Origin: Oscillospiraceae bacterium
GTDB taxonomy: Bacteria > Bacillota_A > Clostridia > Oscillospirales > Oscillospiraceae
DNA: 47,398 nucleotides
Direction: 5' to 3'
NCBI GenBank assembly: GCA_021771675.1
Contig: JAETOP010000016.1
Span: forward strand, 1 to 47,398
Shown here: positions 33,895-42,319 of the stretch, piece after piece
Position numbering within the stretch: position 1 is the stretch's first letter
How the letters are laid out: each line of letters starts with the position of its first letter
Notes under the pieces: generated by a model
Database searches by the model: none
Told to the model about the DNA's origin: nothing
Seen by the model: the letters and a program-made list of their open reading frames with translations, nothing else
Made by a program: the position numbers and the translations under genes

Positions 33895-36212
33895 GATTGT
33901 GTCCTCTTCTTCCCGGTAGTTCCGCCCTTGGCGGCTTTCGCCGGTTCCTTTTTGACGGTCTTCTTTCCGGCGGCTTTTGTCGTTTTCTTCGCTGCCGTCT
34001 TCTTCGCTGCTGTCTTTTTGACGGGTTTCTTTTCCCCGGCCCTCTCCTCTGCGGCGGTTTGGCTGCTGGGCTCGGAGGCATCCTGCTCCGGATTTTCGGT
34101 CTTCTTCTTATAATATCCCCGCTGATCCTCCGGGAGGAAGCGGGAGCAGCTTTCATTGACGCAGAAGGGCTTCATTCTGCCCCGGCCGGACTTCTTGAAC
34201 AAAGTCTGGCCGCACTCCGGACAATCCTCAGCAGTGGGCACATCCCAGGTCATAAACCCGCACTCAGCTCCCCGCTCACAGGCATAGAAAGCAAATCCAC
34301 GCTTGGATTTCCGCTTGAGCATTCCGCTGCCGCACTTGGGGCATCTGCCGGGCATCCGCTCCACCAGGGGCTTGGCATTTTTGCACTCGGGGAAGCCGGG
34401 ACAGGCCAGAAATTTTCCAAAACGGCCCATTTTAATGACCATTTTCCGACCGCAGAGCTCGCAAACCTCGTCGGTTTCTTCTTCGGGCACCTTCAAGCGC
34501 ACCCCGTCCAGGGCTGTCTCTGCGTCCTGCAATTCCTTTTCAAAATCCCGATAGAATTCGGCCAACAAATCCTTCCAGTTCTGCTTGCCCTCCTCCACTG
34601 CGTCCAGGCGGTTTTCCATATTAGCGGTGAATTCCACATCAATGATGTCCTGGAAGCGATCCACCATCAGGCCCGTAACCACCTCTCCCAAGGCAGTAGG
34701 TGCCAGATGCTTGTCCTCCTTCACCACGTACTCCCGATCCTCAATGGTGGATATGGTGGCGGCATAGGTCGAAGGACGGCCCACCCCCTTCTCCTCCATG
34801 GCCTTGACCAGGGTTGCCTCGGTAAACCGGGCAGGCGGCTGGGTGAAGTGCTGCTGCTTGTCATATTTTACAGGGTCGGCCTTTTCCCCCACCTGCAAAT
34901 CAGGCAGCGGGGAACCCATGGGCTCCGCCTCCTCATCCCGCCCTTCCTCATAGACGGCAATGAACCCAGAAAAACGCAAGCTCTGGTTGGTGGAGCGGAA
35001 GGTGTGCCCGGCGCACTGGGTATCGATGGATACGGTATCGAACAGAGCGTTTGCCATCTGGCTGGCCAGGAACCGGCTCCAGATCAGCTTGTACAGCCGA
35101 TACTGGTCGCTGGTCAGGCTGCCCTTCACCCGCTCCGGGTCCAGCTCCACATGGGTGGGCCGGATGGCCTCATGGGCATCCTGGGCGCCGGCCTTTGTTT
35201 TATACTCCCGGAATTTTCCGTAGTAGAAGCTGTCGCCGTAGCGCTGACGGATGAACCCGGCGGCGGCGGCCATGGCTTCTTCGGAGAGCCGCAGAGAGTC
35301 GGTACGCATATAGGTGATCAGTCCCAATGTGCCCTCACCCTCCACGTCTACGCCCTCATAAAGCTGCTGGGCGATCATCATGGTGCGCTTGGGGGTCATA
35401 TTCAGCTTCCGGGAGGCCTCCTGCTGCAAGGTCGAGGTGGTGAAGGGAGGGGCGGGAGAGCGCTTTTTCTCCGCCTTTTTCACATTGGTGACGGTAAATT
35501 CCCGGCCGGTAATGTCGTCGATCACCGCCTGGGTCTGGGCCTCATTTTCCAGCTCCCGCTTCTTTTCCTCGCCATAGTAATGGGCCACAAAGCTGCCGGG
35601 TTTATTTTGCCGGTTCAGCGTCACATCCAGCGTCCAATACTCCTTGGGCTGGAAGGCCCGGATTTCATTCTCCCGGTCCACCACCATCCGGGTGGCCACG
35701 GACTGGACACGTCCGGCGGAAAGGCCCCGGCGAACCTTCTTCCACAACAGCGGAGAGAGCTGGTAGCCCACAATCCGGTCCAGAATCCGGCGGGCCTGCT
35801 GGGCATCCACCAGATCATAGTCAATGTCCCGAGGGCGCTGGATGGACTCCCGCACCACCCGCTGGGTAATCTCGTTAAAGGTGACCCGGTGGGCTTTTTC
35901 ATCCGGCAGATTCAAAAGCTCCTTCAAATGCCAGGAGATGGCCTCGCCCTCCCGATCCGGGTCGGTTGCCAGATACACGGTCTGGGCCTTGTCCGCTGCG
36001 GTTCGGAGTTCCTTAATCAGCTCCTCCTTGCCCCGAACAGGGATATATTCCGGCGTGAAATCGTGTTCCAGATCCACTCCCATTTTGCTCTTAGGCAGAT
36101 CCCGCAGATGGCCCATGCTGGCCTTTACCACATAGTCCGGGCCCAAATATTTTCCAATGGTTTTCGCCTTGGACGGCGACTCCACGATCACAAGATTCGT
36201 CGGTTTTGCCAT
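33891..36212 (-). CDS. topA: DNA topoisomerase I
   Basis: Type IA topoisomerase that relaxes negative supercoils. The 773-residue product begins with the Toprim domain (NLVIVESPSKAKTIGKYLG; TDPDREGEAISWHL with its acidic residues). The active-site Tyr is residue 301 in LITYMRTDSLRLS. C-terminal zinc ribbons with CELCGRKM...CPGFPEC, CPKCGSGM...CERGAEC and CPECGQTL...CVNESC follow at about 590-700. The last 40-odd residues are an unusual histone-H1-like Lys/Ala/Thr tail of KKTAAKK-type units. Operon with dprA upstream and trmFO downstream. Confidence 0.97.
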   Translation of the reverse strand: MAKPTNLVIVESPSKAKTIGKYLGPDYVVKASMGHLRDLPKSKMGVDLEHDFTPEYIPVRGKEELIKELRTAADKAQTVYLATDPDREGEAISWHLKELLNLPDEKAHRVTFNEITQRVVRESIQRPRDIDYDLVDAQQARRILDRIVGYQLSPLLWKKVRRGLSAGRVQSVATRMVVDRENEIRAFQPKEYWTLDVTLNRQNKPGSFVAHYYGEEKKRELENEAQTQAVIDDITGREFTVTNVKKAEKKRSPAPPFTTSTLQQEASRKLNMTPKRTMMIAQQLYEGVDVEGEGTLGLITYMRTDSLRLSEEAMAAAAGFIRQRYGDSFYYGKFREYKTKAGAQDAHEAIRPTHVELDPERVKGSLTSDQYRLYKLIWSRFLASQMANALFDTVSIDTQCAGHTFRSTNQSLRFSGFIAVYEEGRDEEAEPMGSPLPDLQVGEKADPVKYDKQQHFTQPPARFTEATLVKAMEEKGVGRPSTYAATISTIEDREYVVKEDKHLAPTALGEVVTGLMVDRFQDIIDVEFTANMENRLDAVEEGKQNWKDLLAEFYRDFEKELQDAETALDGVRLKVPEEETDEVCELCGRKMVIKMGRFGKFLACPGFPECKNAKPLVERMPGRCPKCGSGMLKRKSKRGFAFYACERGAECGFMTWDVPTAEDCPECGQTLFKKSGRGRMKPFCVNESCSRFLPEDQRGYYKKKTENPEQDASEPSSQTAAEERAGEKKPVKKTAAKKTAAKKTTKAAGKKTVKKEPAKAAKGGTTGKKRTQS

Positions 36213-36229
36213 GAATAACTTCCTTTTCC

Positions 36230-37459
36230 TTACTTGTTCTTCCTGCCTTGATTTCCCAGCCTGATTCGGCCGCCGGGCAAGCGCACAACAGTACCGGAAA
36301 GTTCCAGCACCGTCAGCTCCCGCAGCAGGAGCCCGGAGGGAATTCCGGTGGCGGAAATCACCTGATCCACCGGTTTTTCTCCCTCTGCCAGACAGGCCAC
36401 AATGGCCCTTCCCCGGTCAGAGAGTCCCTCAATATTGTTGGTTACGTCAATATAAGCCTCCTGAGGGCTATTGTCAATGTCTTTTTTCACCGGCACAGGG
36501 GGCGCATCTTTCCTTTTGGGTGGTGACTTCTCCATGGGCTCAGACTCAGCCGCTTTCCTCACCGGAGAAGCTGCCTTCCGGATTTTATCCGGGAAGAGGG
36601 AGGTATATTCCTCCATCACATCCCAGCCGCAGGTAACCGGAAACGCTCCCTCCCGCAAAAGCCGGTTGCTTCCGGCGAAGGTAGCAATGTCAATGTTGCC
36701 GGGCACCGCAAACACATCCCGCCCTTGTTCCAGGGCAAACCGTGCAGTGTGCAGCGCACCGCTCCCCTCCGGCGCCTCCACGATTACCACACCCAGGCTC
36801 AGCCCGCTGATAATCCGGTTCCGCTTTGGGAAATTCCATTTGAACCCGGCGGTGCCGGGCATGAATTCCGACAGAATGCAGCCGCAGCGCTCCACCTGGG
36901 CGAACAGCGCCCGGTTGCAGGCTGGATAGACCACATCCGCACCGCAGCCCAGCACTCCCACCGTGGCAGCGCCCTCCTGGAGGGCCCCTTTCATGGCGGA
37001 GGCATCGATTCCATCGGCCAGCCCGGAAACCACCAGTCCGCCGCAGCGGCTGATCTCTCTGCCCAATCGTCCGGCGGCGGCAAGCCCATAGGCCGAGCAG
37101 CGCCGGGTGCCCACCACGCCGATGGCGGGCAGGCTGTCAAAGGGAGGGAGGGTGCCCTTGCAGTAAAGCACCAGAGGCGGGTGATAGATATTTTTCAGGC
37201 GGCGGGGGTATTGCTCATCCAGATAGGTGAGAATTTTAATCCCGTCCTGGCGGCACCGCTCCAGCGCCGCCGAATACAGGCTCAGATTTTTGTCTGACAG
37301 GGCTTTTCTCCCTGCTCCGGTCAACCCCGAAACCTCGGCCAGTTCCCCTGGCTGGGCCTGGTAGACCCCCTGGGGAGAACCGAAATACTGGAGCAGCAGC
37401 ACCTTCATATGTTCGTCAATTCCCGGCCGATGGGCCAGCCACAGCCAATACTCCAGCAT
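36230..37459 (-). CDS. dprA: DNA-processing protein DprA
   Basis: DprA loads RecA on incoming single-stranded DNA in transformation. The 409-residue product has an N-terminal SAM-like helical domain, then the Rossmann core: GVVGTRRCSAYG, SGLADGIDASAMKGAL, WNFPKRNRIISGLS and VFAVPGNID. A C-terminal winged-helix domain (SDRGRAIVACLAEGEKPVDQVI) follows a Lys/Pro-rich linker. It sits 17 bp before topA, the common Firmicutes order dprA-topA-trmFO. Confidence 0.96.
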   Translation of the reverse strand: MLEYWLWLAHRPGIDEHMKVLLLQYFGSPQGVYQAQPGELAEVSGLTGAGRKALSDKNLSLYSAALERCRQDGIKILTYLDEQYPRRLKNIYHPPLVLYCKGTLPPFDSLPAIGVVGTRRCSAYGLAAAGRLGREISRCGGLVVSGLADGIDASAMKGALQEGAATVGVLGCGADVVYPACNRALFAQVERCGCILSEFMPGTAGFKWNFPKRNRIISGLSLGVVIVEAPEGSGALHTARFALEQGRDVFAVPGNIDIATFAGSNRLLREGAFPVTCGWDVMEEYTSLFPDKIRKAASPVRKAAESEPMEKSPPKRKDAPPVPVKKDIDNSPQEAYIDVTNNIEGLSDRGRAIVACLAEGEKPVDQVISATGIPSGLLLRELTVLELSGTVVRLPGGRIRLGNQGRKNK

Positions 37460-37477
37460 ATTTTCCCCTCTTTCTCT

Positions 37478-38224
37478 TTATTTTTTCATCTGCCACATGG
37501 TAATGGCGGCGGCAATGGATGCATTCAGGGACTCACAGTGGGGATTCATGGGAATGATGAGTTTCTCCCCAGCCTTTTCCAAGATTTCCTGGCGGACTCC
37601 CTGTCCCTCGCTGCCAATCACCACCGCCATCCGGGAAAGGTCAGCCCGGCGGATGTCGACCGAGGAGGTATCCAGCGCCGTCACCGCAATGGGTATCCCC
37701 GCTTTCAGGCAGGCAGCGGAAGCCTGCTCCCAGGAGGTGGTGACCACGCTGGTGCGGAACACCGCTCCCATGCTGGAGCGAACCGCCTTGTGTCCGTAGG
37801 GGTCGGCACAGCCCTCCAGCAGGGCCACCGGGACATCCAGCGCATCCGCCGTCCGCAGAATAGTGCCCAGATTGCCAGGGTCCTGAATCCCATCCAGCAG
37901 GAGCATTCCCGGCACCGGGCGGAAGGGAGCTCTCTCCGGCAGGCGGCACAAAAACACTGCTCCCTGGGGGCTGGCCATGGGGGAGATGGACTCCATCACA
38001 TCCCCGGGCACCTGCACCAGACGCACCTGCTCTGGCAGCTCCATCCGAACCTCCTGGGTGAGGATGACCGTATCCAGCCCCGGGCAGTACTTTACCGCCT
38101 CTTCCAAAAGCTTTGTGCCGTCGGCGGCAAAAAGCCCCGCCTTTTCCCGCTCCCGTCGGGAGGAAAAAAGCCTTCTCACCTGCTGCAGCAGGGGATTTTT
38201 TCTCGAGGTAATCCGCTCCCCCAT
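37478..38224 (-). CDS. SpoU/TrmH-family rRNA or tRNA 2'-O-methyltransferase
   Basis: This 248-residue SPOUT methyltransferase has LLDGIQDPGNLGTILRTADAL (motif 1), VIGSEGQGVRQEI (motif 2) and IPMNPHCESLNASIAAAI (motif 3), which form the knotted SAM-binding site. An N-terminal substrate-binding domain (ITSRKNPLLQQVRRLFSSRREREKAGLFAADG) marks it as an RNA 2'-O-methyltransferase. I start at 38224, where the ATG overlaps the ktrA stop; the frame is open far upstream but that part is antisense-like shadow of ktrA. The exact nucleotide target is unknown. Confidence 0.92.
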   Translation of the reverse strand: MGERITSRKNPLLQQVRRLFSSRREREKAGLFAADGTKLLEEAVKYCPGLDTVILTQEVRMELPEQVRLVQVPGDVMESISPMASPQGAVFLCRLPERAPFRPVPGMLLLDGIQDPGNLGTILRTADALDVPVALLEGCADPYGHKAVRSSMGAVFRTSVVTTSWEQASAACLKAGIPIAVTALDTSSVDIRRADLSRMAVVIGSEGQGVRQEILEKAGEKLIIPMNPHCESLNASIAAAITMWQMKK

Positions 38225-38871
38225 CACAGCCGCTGCATTGCCTCCAGAGCCACGGTATCTCCCAGCACCGCCAGCACGTCTCCGGTGCAGATCCGATAGT
38301 CGGCGGAGGGGGACACGCTGGTCTTCTCCCCATTTTTCACGGCGATGATGTTGATGTCCAGCTTGGCCCGGACGTTCAGCTCTCGCAGACTCTTTCCAAT
38401 CCAGGACTTGGGGGTGGGCACCTCCAAAATGCCATAGTCGCTGGACAGCTCGATATAGTCCAGCACGTTGTGGGAATGGAGGATTCTGGCCAGCCTCTGG
38501 GACTGCTCCAGCTCCGGGATCACCACCCGGTCCACCCCCAGCTTCTCCAGCACCCGGCCATAGGTGGCGTCGTGGGCCTTGCACACCAGGTAGGGCACCC
38601 CCAATTCCTTCAGGTTCATCACCGCCAGGACGGAGGCCGCCAGATTGTCGCCGATGGCAATGATGGCGCAGTCGAAGTTCCGCACGCCCAGCGCCCGCAG
38701 CACTTCCTTGTCCTGGGCATCGCCTACCACGGCGTGGGTCACATCGTTTGCAATCTGCTGCACCAAATCCGAACGAACATCCATGGCCAGCACCTCCGCT
38801 CCCAGCTGGCACAGACTTTTCGCCAGACCGGAGCCGAAGCGGCCAAGGCCAATCACCACATAGGATTTCAT
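38224..38871 (-). CDS. ktrA: potassium uptake regulatory protein KtrA/TrkA
   Basis: This 215-residue cytoplasmic gating subunit of a K+ transporter has an RCK_N Rossmann domain (YVVIGLGRFGSGLAKSL) and an RCK_C domain (about 130-215), which in Firmicutes relatives can bind c-di-AMP. AGGAGG lies 7 bases before the ATG at 38871, chosen over 38910. It pairs with the membrane subunit 10 bp upstream. Its stop overlaps the start of the methyltransferase gene. Confidence 0.94.
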   Translation of the reverse strand: MKSYVVIGLGRFGSGLAKSLCQLGAEVLAMDVRSDLVQQIANDVTHAVVGDAQDKEVLRALGVRNFDCAIIAIGDNLAASVLAVMNLKELGVPYLVCKAHDATYGRVLEKLGVDRVVIPELEQSQRLARILHSHNVLDYIELSSDYGILEVPTPKSWIGKSLRELNVRAKLDINIIAVKNGEKTSVSPSADYRICTGDVLAVLGDTVALEAMQRL

Positions 38872-38881
38872 CGTTTCCTCC

Positions 38882-40261
38882 TTATCCGATGAGCAGGGTG
38901 GTCTGCGCATAGCGGAACCGCTCCACCGCCTGGTTGCCCATCAGGAAGCCCAGGCTGATGGTGAGCACACCCACCCGTCCAAAATACATAAAGATGATAA
39001 TCAGAAGCTTTGCCGGGACGCTGAGCAGCCCCGTGGCTCCCGCCGTCAGCCCCACGGTCCCCAGAGCGGAAACCGCCTCAAAGAGGGCGTCGGTAAATCC
39101 GACGGGGGAAGTGACGCTGATAAAAATACCGCCGAAGAAGGCCAGTACAATCATAATCAGGGAGATGGTCATGGCGTTCATCACCTGATCGTCGGGGATG
39201 GTGCGGTGAAACACCGTGACGGTGCTCCGGCCCCGGGCCCGGGTGGCGATGAACAGCAGCAGCACCAGCACCGTGACGGTCTTTAATCCGCCCGCTGTGG
39301 AGCCAGAGGAGCCGCCGATGAGCATGAACACCGAGGACACCGCTTTTCCGGCGTCGGTCAGCCCCGCCTGGTTGAGGGTGTCAAATCCGGCGGTGCGCAG
39401 CGTGATGGACTGGAACAGGCTGCCCAGCAGCTTCTGCCACACCGGGAGCTTTCCCAGGGTTTCCGGATTGTTCCATTCCAGCACACAAATCAGCACCCAG
39501 CCGGCCAGCAGCAGACTGACGGTGGCGGAAATCACCAGCTTGGAATAAACCGTCAGCTTCCGGAAGCTCCGCTTCTCCGCCATATCCTCCCAGACCAGAA
39601 AGCCCAGGCCGCCGACGACGATCAGCGTTCCCAGCGTCAGCAGCACCACCGGGTCCCCCTGGAACAGCTGCAGGCTGCTGCCGGGAGCCAGCTCCCCGAA
39701 AATATCGAATCCGGCGTTGCAGAAGGCGGACACGGAATGGAACACGCCCCAGCGGAGGGCGGTGGAGAAGCCGTATTTGGGCCAGAACCAGCAGGTGAGG
39801 ATCAGTGCGCCGATGGCCTCCATGCTGATGCTGCCAATGAGCACCATCCTCTGGAGCCGGACCACGCCGTCCATCTCGTTCAGCGACAGGGCCTGGGCCA
39901 TAATCATTCGCTGACGAAGCCCCACCTTCCGCCGAAACAGAAAGATCACCAGCGTGGCGGCGGACATGAAGCCCAGGCCGCCAATCTCAATCAGGCAGAG
40001 CAGTACCACCTGGCCGAAGCCGCTCCACTGGGTCCAGCTGTCGAAGGGGGTCAGCCCGGTGACACAGGTGGCGGAGGTGGCGGTGAACAGGGCGTTCAGG
40101 AAGGAACAGGATTCCCCGTCCCGGGACGCGGCGGGAAGCATCAGCAAAAAAGTGCCCAGGCAGATGATGACGAAGAAAGTCACCGCGATCAGCTTGGTGG
40201 TGCTCATGGCTTTCCCCCGGCGCCTCACACTCAGCGACAGGATTCGCTTATACAAGGACAA
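38882..40261 (-). CDS. ktrB: potassium uptake membrane subunit KtrB/TrkH
   Basis: This 459-residue K+ transporter has four M1-P-M2 repeats. The filter glycines are in TSATCVTGL, VSAFCNAGFD, TLRTAGFDTLN and VSALGTVGLTAG. The start is a TTG (40259-40261) with GGGGAG 7 bases upstream; ATG codons downstream would remove the first amphipathic segment. It is the first gene of a nine-gene operon that goes on to dprA, topA, trmFO, plsX and rnc. Its promoter is framed by an 8-bp inverted repeat. Confidence 0.94.
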   Translation of the reverse strand: MSLYKRILSLSVRRRGKAMSTTKLIAVTFFVIICLGTFLLMLPAASRDGESCSFLNALFTATSATCVTGLTPFDSWTQWSGFGQVVLLCLIEIGGLGFMSAATLVIFLFRRKVGLRQRMIMAQALSLNEMDGVVRLQRMVLIGSISMEAIGALILTCWFWPKYGFSTALRWGVFHSVSAFCNAGFDIFGELAPGSSLQLFQGDPVVLLTLGTLIVVGGLGFLVWEDMAEKRSFRKLTVYSKLVISATVSLLLAGWVLICVLEWNNPETLGKLPVWQKLLGSLFQSITLRTAGFDTLNQAGLTDAGKAVSSVFMLIGGSSGSTAGGLKTVTVLVLLLFIATRARGRSTVTVFHRTIPDDQVMNAMTISLIMIVLAFFGGIFISVTSPVGFTDALFEAVSALGTVGLTAGATGLLSVPAKLLIIIFMYFGRVGVLTISLGFLMGNQAVERFRYAQTTLLIG

Positions 40262-40310
40262 GGAAGACTCCCCTTTCCATGGATGGTCATAGGCTCACAG
40301 CACGCCCATT

Positions 40311-40348
40311 TTGGTACAATGGTATTCATTATAAAGCCGCTGTACCAA
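40311..40348. promoter_or_regulatory. inverted repeat framing the ktrB promoter
   Basis: TTGGTACA (40311-40318) and TGTACCAA (40341-40348) are perfect inverted 8-mers 30 bp centre to centre, flanking the -10 box. This spacing is close to three helical turns, as expected for a regulator binding both arms. Confidence 0.65.
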
Positions 40349-40356
40349 TTTTTCAA
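40328..40356 (-). promoter_or_regulatory. ktrB operon promoter
   Basis: TTGAAA (40351-40356), 17 bp, TATAAT (40328-40333) on the minus strand, 67 bp before the TTG start. Confidence 0.85.
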
Positions 40357-40391
40357 GACTATATTCCTTAACATTTTATTTTGCCAGCTGC

Positions 40392-40910
40392 CTACAACTC
40401 AAAATGCTGCCAATATTGCCTTCCCCAGTGCTCAAAATCCCACTGAGGACTATAGTCGTTGCATTCAAAATCAATATAGTAAAGCTTCTCATCCTGAACC
40501 ACAAAATTAGTGGGGTAATAGTCAATATTGGTATTGGCAGGATAGAGCAGCCGGCACATTTCCTGAATCTGCTCAAAAAGAGCCTGCTCCATCCGGTTTT
40601 CTGATACCAGCTGGGCGATGGTGGGGCCGTCAATGTACGCTTTCAGTATGCGCTCAGCTTCCACATCCACATCCAGCAGTTCGGGGATTCGGATGCCGAT
40701 TTCCTTCAAGCGCCGATAGTCTCGGAGTTCGGACTGAATTTTATCTCCAAACTGGTAGTAGTCGCAGGGCTCATGGTGTATCTGCTTCAAAACGTACTGC
40801 TGCCCGTCCTCGCCCACAGCCAGGTAGGAATAGCCTCCCTTCCCCTTCCCCAGCAGCTTCACAATGCGGTAGGTTTTCCCGTTGACGCTGAGCTGTTCCG
40901 GAATTTCCAT
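40392..40910 (-). CDS. minimal protein-kinase-like protein
   Basis: This 172-residue protein has the core of a protein kinase fold and little more. It has a glycine loop GKGKGGYSYL (21-30), an invariant-type Lys42 in YVLKQI, the catalytic Asp130 and Asn135 in NIDYYPTNFVV, and Asp147 in YIDFECN in place of DFG. It ends soon after, lacking the activation segment and C-lobe helices of Hanks kinases, so it resembles RIO/Bud32-like small kinases. It is downstream of the PucR-type regulator, with no clear promoter of its own. Substrate unknown. Confidence 0.75.
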   Translation of the reverse strand: MEIPEQLSVNGKTYRIVKLLGKGKGGYSYLAVGEDGQQYVLKQIHHEPCDYYQFGDKIQSELRDYRRLKEIGIRIPELLDVDVEAERILKAYIDGPTIAQLVSENRMEQALFEQIQEMCRLLYPANTNIDYYPTNFVVQDEKLYYIDFECNDYSPQWDFEHWGRQYWQHFEL

Positions 40911-40942
40911 ATCTCAATACTTCCTTTCACTGCAAATGGAAA

Positions 40943-40969
40943 CTGCCGCCCGGATGGCCCAGGCGGCAG
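40943..40969 (-). terminator. hairpin after the PucR-type regulator
   Basis: CTGCCGCC pairs with GGCGGCAG around a loop of about 11 nt, then TTTCC. It is probably a partial terminator, allowing some read-through to the kinase-like gene. Confidence 0.6.
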
Positions 40970-40976
40970 AAGGGGG

Positions 40977-42065
40977 TTATCTGGTTTCCCGGGAGGAAAG
41001 ATATTTGCGAACCATCAGAGCCACCTTGAACACAATGGCATGGTCGAACTGGCGCAGATCCAGACCGGTGAGCTTCTTGATTTTTTCCAGCCGGTACACC
41101 AGGGTATTCCGGTGGACAAAGAGCTTCCGGGAGGTCTCGGAGACATTCAAATTGTTCTCAAAGAACTTGTTGATGGTAAACAGCGTCTCCTGGTCCAGGG
41201 AATCGATGGAATTCTTCTTGAAGACCTCGCACAGGAAAATCTCGCACAAGGTGGTAGGCAGCTGATAGATCAGGCGGCCAATACCCAGATTTTCGTAGTG
41301 CATGATGCTCTTCTCGGTGTCGAAGACCTTGCCCACCTCAATGGCGGTCTGGGCCTCCTTGTAGGAATCGGCCAGCTCCCGCAGATGCTCCGCCACGGTG
41401 CCGATGCCGATGACGGTCTTGATCCGCAGCTCGGTTTTCAGGGTATTCTCCAGGTTGACGGCGATCCGCTCCAAATCCTCGCTGGTGGTGCTGGCAGTGA
41501 TCTGCTTGACAATGGCCACATCCGTCTCATTGACGCTGAGGACGAAATCCTGGAGCTTGTCGGGGAACAGGCCGGAGAGCACATCCACGGTGGCCACATC
41601 ACTGTGGCCCACTTGGCGAATCAGGAACACCGCCCGGGGGGCATCGGTGGAAAAATGCAGTTCCTTGGCCCGGATATAAATATCGCCGGGCAGAATGTTG
41701 TCCATGATGATGTTTTTCACGAAGGTGCCCCGGTCGTGCTTTTCCTCATAAAAGCCCTTGGCATCACTCAGGGCGATGTAAGCCAGATTGCAGAAGCTCT
41801 TGGAAATTTCGTCGTCGCCGGTGCAGAATACGGCATACTCGAAGTAGTTGGAATTGCCTACGATGGCCTTAAAGCATTTCTGGCCAAAGGTGACCAGGCT
41901 GTCACCGGCGTTGCCCACCTTCAGTGCGGCGTCAGACCACCGCTCCCCCAGCAGGGAGGCGTCGGTGCAGGAAACCACACAGCCCTCGGTATCGATGACA
42001 CCGAAGGTATGATCCGGTATCTCTCTTAGCTGAACGATTACACTCTGGAAAACACTGTTGGACAT
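40977..42065 (-). CDS. PucR/CdaR-type transcriptional regulator
   Basis: This 362-residue regulator has a C-terminal PucR helix-turn-helix: FFENNLNVSETSRKLFVHRNTLVYRLEKIKKLTGLDLRQFDHAI is typical, with the HRNT recognition helix. The middle region resembles the GGDEF-like domain of CdaR-type proteins, and the N-terminal 130 residues may be a sensory domain. AGGAGG precedes the ATG. No sugar-diacid genes lie nearby, so its target is unclear. Repeated TGCAA motifs in its own promoter suggest autoregulation. Confidence 0.88.
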   Translation of the reverse strand: MSNSVFQSVIVQLREIPDHTFGVIDTEGCVVSCTDASLLGERWSDAALKVGNAGDSLVTFGQKCFKAIVGNSNYFEYAVFCTGDDEISKSFCNLAYIALSDAKGFYEEKHDRGTFVKNIIMDNILPGDIYIRAKELHFSTDAPRAVFLIRQVGHSDVATVDVLSGLFPDKLQDFVLSVNETDVAIVKQITASTTSEDLERIAVNLENTLKTELRIKTVIGIGTVAEHLRELADSYKEAQTAIEVGKVFDTEKSIMHYENLGIGRLIYQLPTTLCEIFLCEVFKKNSIDSLDQETLFTINKFFENNLNVSETSRKLFVHRNTLVYRLEKIKKLTGLDLRQFDHAIVFKVALMVRKYLSSRETR

Positions 42066-42121
42066 TTTACTGCCTCCTTAGTATCTTGCATAAATACACA
42101 TTCCATAAAACTGTAGTATCA

Positions 42122-42150
42122 GTATACACATCTTTTGCACATTTTGCAAG
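42122..42150 (-). promoter_or_regulatory. promoter of the PucR-type regulator
   Basis: TTGCAA (42145-42150), 17 bp, TATACT (42122-42127) on the minus strand. TGCAA-type motifs repeat across 42080-42182. Confidence 0.75.
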
Positions 42151-42319
42151 TACCATTTGACATTTTATTGCAAAAACTTGCACGCTTTTTAGGTATTATT
42201 CCAACAGCGACAAAAGTCTATGCCGAAAAAGCAGTTTTTCGTACAGCAAAACACCGGAATTTCCTGAAAGGGCTGCCAAAAGTCCCGTTTTTTTCCGTTA
42301 AAATTTCCATATTTTTCTC

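Noticed and set aside
33897..36218. 773-codon open frame opposite topA
   Set aside because: Shadow of topA, which has Toprim, the active-site Tyr and zinc ribbons.
38225..38812. N-terminal extension of the SpoU-type methyltransferase frame
   Set aside because: The extra residues overlap ktrA in another frame and are Gly/Arg/Ala-rich without domain pattern; the ATG at 38224 has the expected family start.
40262..40391. c-di-AMP (ydaO-type) riboswitch before ktrB
   Set aside because: The leader is about 60 nt and lacks conserved ydaO motifs.
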